Assembly: GCF_007655135.1 (NCBI RefSeq)
Contig: NC_045132.1
Coordinates: forward strand, 17,374,534-17,438,533
Reading direction: 5' to 3'
DNA length: 64,000 bases
Source of the DNA: Punica granatum
Lineage: Eukaryota > Streptophyta > Magnoliopsida > Myrtales > Lythraceae
In this document: positions 36,829-46,710 of the stretch, in pieces
Layout: every line of letters starts with the position of its first letter
How positions within the stretch are numbered: the first letter of the stretch is position 1
The notes under the pieces: generated by a model
Database searches by the model: none
What the model saw: the letters and a program-made list of their open reading frames with translations, nothing else
What the model was told of the DNA's origin: nothing
Program-made: the position numbers and the translations under genes

Positions 36829-39800
36829 TCAAAAGTCCATGTCAAAGAAGGAAGAGAGAGTCAATGCCTGCGCGAATTCGCATCTTGATCTAGCTTCCTT
36901 GTCTGCTGCTTTCTCCTCCAATGTAGGAGATGGGTGAACAGACCTGAATATGAAGAGTAAGATTCAGTGCCCTGATGAGTACAAGCAACTAATAATTTCT
37001 CACAAGAAAGAGAAATTAGTAATAGAAGAAAAACGGAAAATTCTAGTGTGATGCATTCATTGGAAGGTGACCAGGTAGACTGCTGAAGAACAGTGTAGAA
37101 GCTCATAGAGTCCTGACCGTTAAGGCCACAGGATCATGTTCGGTATAAACAATTGAAAAGCAATGGAATCGCCAACATATGAAGGTTTATCTACATCGTT
37201 CTATTTCTATACACTTCCATTCCTTCAAAGCAAACATGGCATAGAGTTTTTCATCTTTGCTTCTCTCTAATGGTCTACTCAGGCATGCTCCTTAATAAGG
37301 ACTGGAAAACAAATGCTTATATGGGTTCTGGAATCATTCTTCTTTTCTCAAAAATATAACAAACCTTACAGGATATCACTGATAAAAGGTCCCGTTTGGT
37401 AGGTGGGAATGCAATCAAAGTTCCATCCTTCCTCTCCATCTCCTCATTTTGTGTCACTTATATGAGTTGGAAAGGGCATTCCCTCATGATAACCTTTTTT
37501 TCGTCAATTTGATGCAATGTACATTCCCTCGGAAAAGATTTAAGTAGTGGTCATTATCTCATTTCAACTACTACTACTGTAGCTATCATATATTTTCTTC
37601 TAACTTCATATATTTATGAATATATACATAACGATATCTTGGTGAGTAAGTCCAATGTTATAATTATATTCTTTCATATTGTCATGTTCAACAAAAAGAT
37701 CATTATCGATCTCTTAATACCATCGCATTTCATTCCATTCCATCTCATTCCCTAGTAATAAACGAGACCTAACCTCCAACTATCTTTCTCCACTACTTGT
37801 TTTCAAGAATGCAAAAATTGAAAATTGAAAATCAACTTCAAAAGAACTAAAAAGTTCTATTTCCTTGTATCCTTGCTGAGAAATATATGCTATTCTCCCA
37901 GGTCTCCAAAGCCCCTCCACAAACAATTTCCTCCACAATTACTTCTCTTTCCGTAGACAGAAGGGAAACTCGTCAGAAAGAGAACGAGAAGTACTAAATG
38001 TTTATGTAAACAAACAACTGTCAGTGTAAAAAATCAGGCTTTTAGGTTCTCTAAACAATGTACAAACGACATGAGTTAAGACTCTGCAGATACGTAGGCA
38101 AGAATACCAGTCCCTTTCTTCCCCTCTGCAAATGTCCAATTTATTTGGCGGTGACATGAGAATGCTATATAGGGTTCGCAAACAACACAAATATGATCAA
38201 CAACTAAATGAAACGTGAGCTTCAGATAATTTAAACAAATCAACATGCAATAACAAACAAGCACAAAAACATGGAGGACTGCATACCTTTCCACCCCTTC
38301 CTCATTAGGGAACTTTTCCAAAGAGGAGACTACTGACGTTGACAAATTCGACTGTACAGTTTCAACCTCATTTGCAGGGGGCACCTCACAAATAAACGAT
38401 AACAATTTACCGAATGCTGCTTCAGCCTCAGGGGAACTAGTCCGTGAAGATGCACGATATTGTTCCCCATATAAAGAAGAATCTGAATAGCTCTCGGCTT
38501 TCACAAGTTTCAGCAATTGTTCCATGTAAAGGTCGAGTTAAGGAATCTCAAAAATATAAATTAAAAGCCAAGCAGAAAATATGAGAGAATGAGAAACCAG
38601 AGGGGGTAAAAAATTTGAAACACATAACTGGACCACGTAACATAAAGGATATATCAAGACTGCTCCGATGCCTCGCAATGAGGTGTTCAACCATGTCGGT
38701 CCGTATCCTTGCTGCACAAACTGGACATGTCTGCAAGCACAAATATTTGCTTTCATTAATAATGGCATCTAATACAAAAGGAGTGAGGATTAAGAGTAAA
38801 GACAGAAGAATCTTCTGCAACAAAAGCAAGGACACATGTATGTCATCAACGAACTTTCATTTGCTATTGACGAACATCAAACTCAGAGAAGCAATGAATT
38901 AAATAATACAAAAGAGAAAAAAAAAGTTACCAGAAGTGACACAGGTACTGTGGCCTGTTCTAAAACACTGTAATTAGAAGATAGCAATTCTACGACATCA
39001 CAATCGGTATATGAAGTTCATTATGATCCCATGTCATTCCCTAAGACCAAGAAGGCCATTACCCCTAATAATTTGTAACAGATTGTCACCTTTCCAGGTT
39101 AGCCACAGCTTTTACTCATATAGGGCTTTTGATCAGGAAATTCATCTAATGGGAAACTAGAACCTGATAAGCAACCCAATCAAACCAAAAACTTTCCTTA
39201 AAGTTTTCCGTGCTAAATGATTCCCCCCCCCCCGGGCGAGGAAAACCTTCCTAATGGTTTCTCTCCTTCTTTTATCTATATAGATATATAAGTTGTCCAG
39301 TGAGAAAAAAACAAGAAGAATAATTCCATACATATGGTCCACCCAAGCTTCCATATTTCATCCAAATAACAGTTGCAAATACAATTCCATAAACTTCCCA
39401 AGTAATTATTTCATCATAAGTAACAGGAACAGCAATATGTAAACCACACACACACACACACTTCGCAAAGCTCGAAACCATGCCCCTGCACTTGACAGAC
39501 GAGAAATATACAGGTACCCAAGAATTTCAAATGCCAGGTTTCCCATCATTTTCCGGAGATAAAACGTCAATTACATCGAAGCAAACATGGATAGGCAAAT
39601 GAAATCAAACCTCAGAATCATAATCTGATTTGGAAGGATGAGCCTCCCGGATATGGTACTCAACCAATTCGGCATCATCAAAGTCTTCTGAGCAATAAGG
39701 GCAGGGATACACCGCCCCATCGTCCTCCATCTCCTCTATCTCCTCCTCCTCCACCTCCTCTGCTACCAACACAAACCCATCTCAATCAATCAACAATTCT

Positions 39801-39931
39801 CCCGATTTAAGCAAGAAACGGAAATGCCCAGAAAGAAACGCGAAGAGAATAAGAGGACTCTGACCATAGTGAGACTTAAGGGTTCTCCACGACGTTGATG
39901 GGTCGTCCAAGCCCCATGTGGTGAAATCCAT
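36829..39931 (-). CDS. Di19 family drought-induced zinc-finger protein, 5 exons, 212 aa
   Basis: Di19 proteins are small plant nuclear zinc-finger proteins induced by dehydration and acting in ABA and stress signalling. Exons are 39865-39931, 39611-39762, 38637-38730, 38287-38497 and 36829-36943, giving 212 aa, within the usual 200-230. Two atypical Cys2/His2 fingers are complete: C43-C46-H59-H64 (YPCPYC, EYHIREAH) and C75-C78-H89-H94 (TCPVCAARI, EHLIARH). An acidic run (residues 24-37) precedes them. The C-terminus CEFAQALTLSSFFDMDF (196-212) is the conserved Di19 C-terminal block. The join between exons 3 and 4 is the least certain: the donor was taken at gtggtc and the acceptor at gaaag, which keeps the frame but gives a linker without the usual basic HRRKS stretch. 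The start MDFTTWGLDD was chosen over an in-frame ATG 22 codons upstream. Intron 2 contains a C homopolymer near 39226. Confidence 0.88.
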
Positions 39932-40231
39932 GAAATCCTTATTGCCAAGATTGAATCGGAGGAGGAAAGGGGAAGCGGAGGTGGAAGTCAAATACACAAA
40001 GTCGTGGGGGTTTCTGTTTCACTTCCCCTCTCGGATCTTCTCCTGCGTTTATTGAGGCGGTTCGGGATTGGGAAGATTGAATCGATGCGATTCCTCGATG
40101 TGCATATGTGTGTTATATGTATACGCGTGTATATATATGTGTATATCTGGTCGATCAGTCGCCTTCTTTGGGAAGGAGTCTGCTCTCTCTCTCTCTCTCT
40201 CTACTCGCAATTTACGAACGAACAACACCAC
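39932..40231 (-). promoter_or_regulatory. 5' leader / promoter region of Di19 with CT microsatellite
   Basis: Directly upstream of the Di19 start. It holds a CT microsatellite on the plus strand (about 40184-40202), read as GA on the gene strand, of a kind frequent in plant leaders. Frames on both strands are short and unlike known proteins. Confidence 0.4.
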
Positions 40232-42131
40232 AGACGAAGAACAGGCTTACCTTCTCGACCAAGCTCGGGGTTTAATGACCATTTTACCCTCGGTAAGATG
40301 TGGCTTTATGCGACTCGGGAGGGGGTATTTCCGTCCGGGGAGTCTGACCGAAAGTAATGTCGGTCCACGCCAGCCGTCGAAAGTCCATTTCCGCTCTCCT
40401 TCGTCGTTCTTTCACGCATCTTTTTCTATTGTTCGTCCACCACGTCATCGTTTTTCCACGGCACGTTGAATTATTAGATCGAATACGCGTACATAATTCT
40501 TGCTCGGAGTTGCTCGAACATACCTCCTGACTGGGGAAACATGCCCCGACTCTCATGCCGGAGCGCCGGGGGCGACGTGAAGTGAGTTCAGGTTCGCTGG
40601 GCCTGGCCTTTCTAGACAAAAATAATATGGACTTACACTGCCATCGACAGTCGCATCTGTCCTGCACAACTCAGATATAGATGAGGCATTCATGAATTTC
40701 TTGGAAAAGGCGTTGCGGCGGACTAACTTTGTATTGAGGAAATGATAACTTAGAACAGACTGATAAACTTCGATCCGATCCAAGTTTAGCCTCGACCTTC
40801 CCATGGTTAGATCGAATTGAAAACAACATTTATGGTGCGCTTGGTTTTAGAGTTAAAGTAACTCTTGATTTTGATTGTGGAAAATGACAAATGATTGTGT
40901 AATGTGTTGAGTTAAAGTTAAAAGTTAAAGTTAAATTTTTTGCGATTTTAACTGCGAAACCAAACGGAGTATAATAATCCGATCCGAACGTCTGAGTAAT
41001 TAGGTTGAAAACCCTTTATAGGGGGTCATTTCTTTGGGCCATCTAAAATAGGAGCACCGAAGCAACAATTCCACCCAAGTTTAGGTGTCTGAGGTCCATC
41101 AAAGGCTATGGAATTGAATGGGCGTCCACTAACTCATTAATGTCATTTGGGCTCAAACAAGCCATTGTTGCTCTGGACATGCACAGTGCAGGGGATCGAA
41201 ATCTTCTCGGGACACTTCCCATCTACAACAAACTGACATCCGAGTAGAGATTAGTCTTAACCTAACCACGTCTTACTTACGAAGAATCTTTCCACGAATC
41301 ACTTCGCAATTTATTTTAATGGATTTCACTTATAATTTGCTACTTTTAACATTTATCTTCCGACAAGATTAGGCCGAATCAAAATGGAGGACATGACTGA
41401 ACAAGTTACTTAAAAAAGGGTAACGCATAGTCCTGGTATATAAATTATGGTTGGGATGGCCGAAAGGTATGGGTTGCATTACGTGAAGTTAACTTCATAA
41501 ACTGTTGTGTATGCCCGTTTGAGAGAACAGAAAGACGATTCGATAAACTTATTTGTCTGTGCTCGTCGTCTTTCATGCGCCTGCCATTCTCTCCCTTTAC
41601 ATGTTTACTCGAAGCATATCATCGTGCTATTGCCATTCTATGTCTCGGTGATCTTTTGGTTTAGGCTGACAATCGAGATGCCTCGGCGATTGACCAAAAT
41701 TCTTCTACTAGCTTAGGAATGAGCCGAACTGTCCACGTTCAAGATGATACAAAGGAACTATTTCGAGCCTGCTGACTCAATCGCCCCTCGATGAATTGTC
41801 AAATTAATCTTGTTTTCTATAGCAGCTTTCGACAAGCAATGGAGGAAGTCTATGAACATCTGAAACGACAAAGATGAATGTCTCTTTCGAAAAGAGAAGG
41901 GCGCACAGACCCTCTGTATGATTCAGCGCTTATAAGCGCACAAGCATTCACATGTAATTGCGGTAAAGAAATGTCCCTCTTTTCATCTGCATCTTATAAA
42001 ACAGTACGAAAAAAGAGGCGAAAAGAGAAGAAAGAACAGAAGGGACGTTATCATTCGATTACTGAGCAGCAGTCTTCTTCTACTTCGCATTCCATTACTT
42101 CCATTTCAGAGCAACATTATTGGGGTCACAT
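40232..42131. other. Intergenic DNA
   Basis: No convincing gene. Open frames of 60-130 codons at 40284-40667 (minus) and 41878-42141 (plus) have no recognisable domain. A short MITE lies at 40834-40976. The last 90 bp (ttctacttcgcattccattac, cagagcaacatt) resemble the DNA on the far side of the copia element. Confidence 0.5.
40834..40976. mobile_element. Short MITE with inverted ends
   Basis: The left end gcgcttggttttagagttaaa and the right end tttaactgcgaaaccaaacgg are inverted repeats. It is a compact relative of the elements at 9640, 19190 and 20276. Confidence 0.6.
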
Positions 42132-42136
42132 TATTG

Positions 42137-42334
42137 TTTAGAGGAGAATGAAAGCAAGGAAAATTATATTTCATATAAGTGTGTGGTGTATATATACAAT
42201 ACATTGACTGACTGAAAAAGGAATGAAATAATTACATAATAAATTAGCCAAATTACAGGGCAAATAAATGGAAACATAAATGATATTATGTAGGGGAATC
42301 GTTGACTGAAATTCAGGAGTAATATGCTCCTATA
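42137..42334 (-). repeat. 3' LTR of the copia element
   Basis: 198 bp, 194 of them identical to the other LTR. On the gene strand it begins TATAGGAGCATATTACTCC. The bases just inside (gcgggggcg on the gene strand) are a poor but G-rich polypurine-tract candidate. Confidence 0.93.
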
Positions 42335-42995
42335 CGCCCCCGCAAGATGGTGCTTCCATCAGGAACGCCAATCTTGGATCGAAAAATTTCCAGTCTTGGA
42401 CGAGATAAAGGTTTCGTCAACGCATCTGCAAGCTGGTCCTTTGTCGAAATGTGAGCAACGTGAAGATCACCAGCAGTTACTTTTTCACGAACAAAATGAT
42501 AATCAAGGGCGATGTGCTTCATTCGAGAATGAAAAACGGGATTTGCACAAAAGTACGTGGCCTCAATATTGTCACAATATATTGTGGGAGGACTGGAAGA
42601 AACTCCAAGCTCTTGTAAAAGAGACTGAACCAGGCAAGTTCAGCAGTAGTGGTTGCGATAGCTCGATACTCAACTTCTGTGGACGAGCGAGCCACGGATC
42701 GTTGTTTCTTCGAGCTCCACGAGATGGGATTATCACCCAAATAAACAAGATAACCCGAGGTTGAAACGCGATCATCCTTATCACCTGCCCAATATGCATC
42801 ATAATAAGCTTTGAGAGTAATAGAAGACTGTCTCTTTATATGAAGGTCATGGAAGATTGTCTGCTTCAAATAACGAAGAAGACGTTTGACAGCAGTCCAA
42901 TGATTATGAGTAGGAGCATGCATATATTGAGAGAGCTTGTTAACTGAGAATGCAATATCTGGTCGAGTGAGGAATAGGTATTGAAGTGAACCCAC
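42313..42995 (-). pseudogene. Copia RNase H segment, frameshifted
   Basis: Two frames together carry the RNase H region: [20 protein letters not shown] at the start, [12 protein letters not shown] in the middle and LADALTKPL near the end. The frame changes near 42520-42600 between the TEVEYRA block and the [12 protein letters not shown] block, so no complete domain is encoded. It ends inside the 3' LTR, as usual for copia. Confidence 0.88.
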
Positions 42996-42998
42996 TAC

Positions 42999-43835
42999 TC
43001 AGCGGAATTCAGTTGCTTCAGCAGGAGGAGAGCCATCATGAAGTAAAAGAGAAGCTGAATAAGACATAGGCGTATTAACTTCTTTAGCACTAGCCATATC
43101 TGTCCGTTCAAGAAGCTCTCTAATATATTTATGCTGACTCAAAAAGAGACCAGTGGATGTTGGAGTTGCCTCAACTCCTAGAAAGTAGTGAAGCATGCCA
43201 AGATCCTTGATGGAGAATCGACTAGAGATGGCGTTAATCAATTGTTGAACAACAGTTGAATCATTGCTCGTAACAAGAAGATCATCCACATAGACAAGAA
43301 AATATATCCAAGTGTTACCACTTGTAAAAATGAACAAAGATGCATCAGCCTTGGAGTTCGTGAAACCATAGTCCATCAAGAAGTTTTTCAATACCTGATA
43401 CCAAGCACGAGGTGCTTGTTTAAGTCCGTATAAAGCTTTTCTAAGCCTGCAAACATGTGTCGAGTGATTACTATCAACAAATCCAGGGGGTTGGACCATA
43501 TATACCTCATCATCAATGGAGCCATGAAGGAAAGCATTGCTAACATCCAATTGTCGAATTGGCCAGCCAGAGGATACAGCTAAACTGAGTACCACGCAAA
43601 TAGTGGTGGGCTTAATAACCTGACTAAAAGTCTCGGTGTAGTCTAATCCAGGCCGTTGATGGAAGCCCTTAGCAACCAATCTTGCTTTGTACCTGTTAAT
43701 GGAACCATCAGCATTACGTTTTATACGCAAAACCCACTTACATCCGATGATGTTCTGAAGTTTTCTCGTGGTACCAAGTCCCAAGTGTGATTCCTCACCA
43801 GTGCATTGAATTCCTTGGACATAGCCATTCTCCAC
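42999..43835 (-). pseudogene. Copia reverse transcriptase segment
   Basis: Long open stretch with reverse-transcriptase hallmarks: [10 protein letters not shown] (31-40), RLVAKGF (52-58), [10 protein letters not shown] (96-105), [12 protein letters not shown] (135-146) and the catalytic YVDD (182-185). It ends at a TGA just before the part that continues into RNase H, and its upstream end is out of frame with integrase. The RT fold itself appears complete but is cut off from the rest of the polyprotein. Confidence 0.9.
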
Positions 43836-43912
43836 TTTGAATCACGCAGAACCTGCGAAACACATGTCGGTTCAAGAGATTCGGGTATGGGGTGTTTGGT
43901 AGTGAGATGGAG

Positions 43913-44575
43913 CTATTTTGGCTTGAAAATATTATTCTTGGACCTAGTTATCATGGGATGAGGTCGACTGGGATGAGGAGGAGGTGGTGGGAGTGAGGGT
44001 GGGGCTGGTGATGGACTCAAAATGGGAGGCGAAACTTCACTGTCAATGTTAGATGAAGATAAAGTTGATGAAGTAGCAGCCGCAGCATCACCTGAACCTT
44101 GTTCTTGTGACAATAGAGTATGAGAACCATGAGTGATTGGCACCTGAAAAATAGGAGGAATGGTAGGATCCTAAGCTTCATGAGTGGAAGAAGTGACACG
44201 CGGAAGAGACTGAGGCAAATTAGTAAATGGAAAAAAAGTTTCGTTGAACACAACATGTCTAGATGTGTATATACGTCCTGTGACGAGATCTAAACAATGG
44301 CATGCACTTTGAGTGAGTGAATAACCTGGAAAAACACATGGTCGAGACCGAGCTTCCAATTTGTGTGAGTTGTAAGGACGAAGCCATGGATAACACAGAC
44401 ACCCAAATGTTCGAAGTTTGAGATAATTTGGGACATCCCCGAAAAGCTTAGCAAACGGTGAGATATGGTTCAGAATTGGGGTGGGCAGTCGGTTAATGAG
44501 ATAGACAGCCGTACGAAAAGCATAAGTCCAATAACTTAATGGCATGGAGGCTTGATGTAACAATGTAAGACCCAT
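43913..44575 (-). pseudogene. Copia integrase C-terminal part
   Basis: Contains the typical copia post-integrase stretch (YWTYAFRTAVYLINRLPT, FGCLCYPWLRPY) followed by a Ser/Pro-rich linker and MITRSKN. It is divided into two frames by a stop after a THEA motif near 44171. The end of the integrase core lies just upstream in a different frame. Confidence 0.82.
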
Positions 44576-44577
44576 TT

Positions 44578-46464
44578 CTACAATGCGCCGATGACAGCGT
44601 TCGGCTGTGCCGTTGTGTTGCGGTGTGTGCGGAGGGGTTGTGAGATGTGTAATACCGTGAGATTCAAAAAAGGATTTAAGTCCTTTATATTCACCACCTC
44701 CGTCCGAGTAAATAGTAACAATGGAAGCTTTAAAGAAATTCTTTTGAATTTTTGAAAAAGGGCAAAAACATCTGATTTATTTTTCATGGTATAAAACCAA
44801 ATATATTTTGTGTAATGATCAACAAAAATCACATAATATTTGAAACCATCAATGGAAGTAATATGGGTAGGACCCCAAACATCAGTGTAAATAACATCAA
44901 GAGGACCACGACTTTTTAAAGAAGAGATACCGAATGGAAGTTGATGGCTTTTATTGCAATGACATGAATTACAAAAGGAACCTCTAGATTCATGAGATGA
45001 AACTGGAAGATTATTGGACTTTACTAAGGATTCGAGAATACGAAGTGAAGGATGACCCAATCTATTGTGCCAATCAACCATGGAAGTCTTCAAGCCAATA
45101 AGAGCCATCGGTTCAGGATTAGACTTTGCTTGCGAGCCAGGCCACTCATAAACGTCATCTTTATTCTGGCCTTGCGTGAGCACTGCCCCCGTATTGAGAT
45201 CCTTCACAAGAAAATGATTGGGAAAGAATTCAATGGAGGCACTATTATTTTTGCAGAACTTTGCAACGGAGATTAAGGTTTTTTGCATGCTGGGAACACA
45301 CAAAACGTTATTTAGTCTAAAGGAAGTGGAAGGGGATTTGAGATATGCAGAACCTGTATGAGTGATATTCAAACCCGTACCATCTCCGACGTGTATTTCA
45401 TCAGGACCTGAGTATTCGCTATGGATAGATAGCTTGCCAAGATTCTTTGTCACATGATGAGAAGCACCAGAGTCGATGATCCACTTGGAGGATAAAAAAT
45501 CACTTGATAATGCGTAGTTGGCCGAAGGGCTTGGATAATTGGAACGAAGTCGGAAGCATTGGGTAGCTGTATGACCGAATCGATCGCAGATTTGGCATTT
45601 AATGCCATTATGGTTGTTCTTGCGACCTTGAGAGGGCTGATCTTGTCTTCCAGCATTTTCTGGCCAGGGAGAGGAGCCCCTCTCAGAGTTGTAATTGTTT
45701 CCGTGATTCTGCCGATTCTTGCGGAACTTGTCATTGGCCCTACCCTTCTTTTGAGAAAGATTTGTAGTGATCAGTTGGCTATCAGTGTGAGAGCTTTCTC
45801 GCTGAAGAAAAAGCTCGTAATCAGTCAACTTATCATATAGCTCAAATTCGATAGGTTGTTCTCTTGCACGGATAGCTGCTGCCAACTCCTTGAACTCAGG
45901 GCCAATGTTGTTCAGCACATGGATAGTTACATCATCAGAAGTAATTGATGCCCCGGCTAAGGCGAGTTCATCTGCAATGGCCTTGACCGACTGAAGATAA
46001 TCCTAAACAGTTTTAGTTCCCCGAGACTTCATTGCCAAAGTTTCTTTCAGTGACATAATCCGAGAGCGTGATCGATTAGTATATAGCTTGCCCAACATGG
46101 CCCACGCTTCCGCAGAGGTTTTGGCTTAGGAAATAAGTCCCATTATTCCTTCAAAAATTGATGCAATAATAGCATGAAGAAGAAGCTGGTCCTGACGGCG
46201 CCATAGGATGTAGGCCGGATTTTTGATTGTCTGGCCATCTCTGGTTATAGTTTCTGGCGGGCACGGAAAACTCCCATCAATATAGCCAACAAGATCATAG
46301 CCAATCAGCAAGGAGTTAAACTGCGTTTTCCATGATGCATAATTGTTTGTTGTTAGCTTGATAGGCAATTGGGAGGAGGGGTTAATCGAAATCAAGGTTT
46401 CAGATGTTTTAAGAGGAAAAGTGGCCGAAAGAATTTGTGGGGTTTGCTCGATGCTCTCAGACAT
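44578..46464 (-). pseudogene. Copia gag, protease and integrase core, with stops
   Basis: The gag start MSESIEQTP is at 46464, about 30 bp inside the primer-binding site. A TAA near 46126 and a TAG near 46003 interrupt gag. The longest intact stretch (44578-45918) has the zinc knuckle C108-x2-C-x4-H-x4-C121, the protease DSGAS motif (D149), the pre-integrase finger (WHNRLGHPSL, CNSCHCNKSH) and the first part of the integrase core (DVWGPTHITS, YVIFVDHYTKYIWFY). The frame then shifts near 44755, before the second catalytic aspartate region. Confidence 0.88.
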
Positions 46465-46495
46465 TTCGGTGGATTGACTCGTTTGAGTACTTACT

Positions 46496-46507
46496 GCTCT
46501 GATACCA
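46496..46507 (-). other. Primer-binding site (initiator-Met tRNA) of the copia element
   Basis: On the gene strand tggtatcagagc lies directly next to the 5' LTR. This 12-mer is the standard plant copia primer site, complementary to the 3' part of initiator methionine tRNA. Confidence 0.9.
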
Positions 46508-46705
46508 TTTAGAGGAGAACGAAAGCAAGGAAAATTATATTTCATATAAGTGTGTGGTGTATATATACAATACATTGACTGACTGAAAAAGGAATGAAAT
46601 AATTACATAATAAATTAGCCAAATTACAAGGCAAATAAATGGAAACATAAATGATATTATGTAGAGGAATCGTTGACTGAAATTCAGGAGTGATATGCTC
46701 CTATA
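46508..46705 (-). repeat. 5' LTR of the copia element
   Basis: 198 bp, differing from the 3' LTR at four positions (aac/aat near 46521, aagg/aggg, tagagg/tagggg and gtgat/gtaat). The promoter of the element would lie here, directed toward lower coordinates. Confidence 0.93.
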
Positions 46706-46710
46706 TATTG

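Larger units (their letters stand above)
42137..46705 (-). mobile_element. Ty1-copia LTR retrotransposon, coding regions broken
   Basis: Two 198-bp LTRs (42137-42334 and 46508-46705) in direct orientation differ at 4 positions. The 5-bp direct repeat TATTG flanks the element (42132-42136 and 46706-46710). Transcribed on the minus strand, it has a primer-binding site next to the upstream LTR and the order gag, protease, integrase, reverse transcriptase, RNase H, which defines copia. The LTR ends are TATA...TAAA rather than the usual TG...CA. At least two stops in gag, a break in integrase, a stop at the end of the reverse-transcriptase segment and a break in RNase H mean this copy cannot move by itself. 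Confidence 0.93.

Noticed and set aside
40004..40667. Several frames of 60-130 codons on both strands upstream of Di19
   Set aside because: They overlap one another and the leader microsatellite and resemble no protein family.
42324..42764. Plus-strand frame of 146 codons
   Set aside because: It runs antisense through the RNase H region of the copia element and has no domain of its own.
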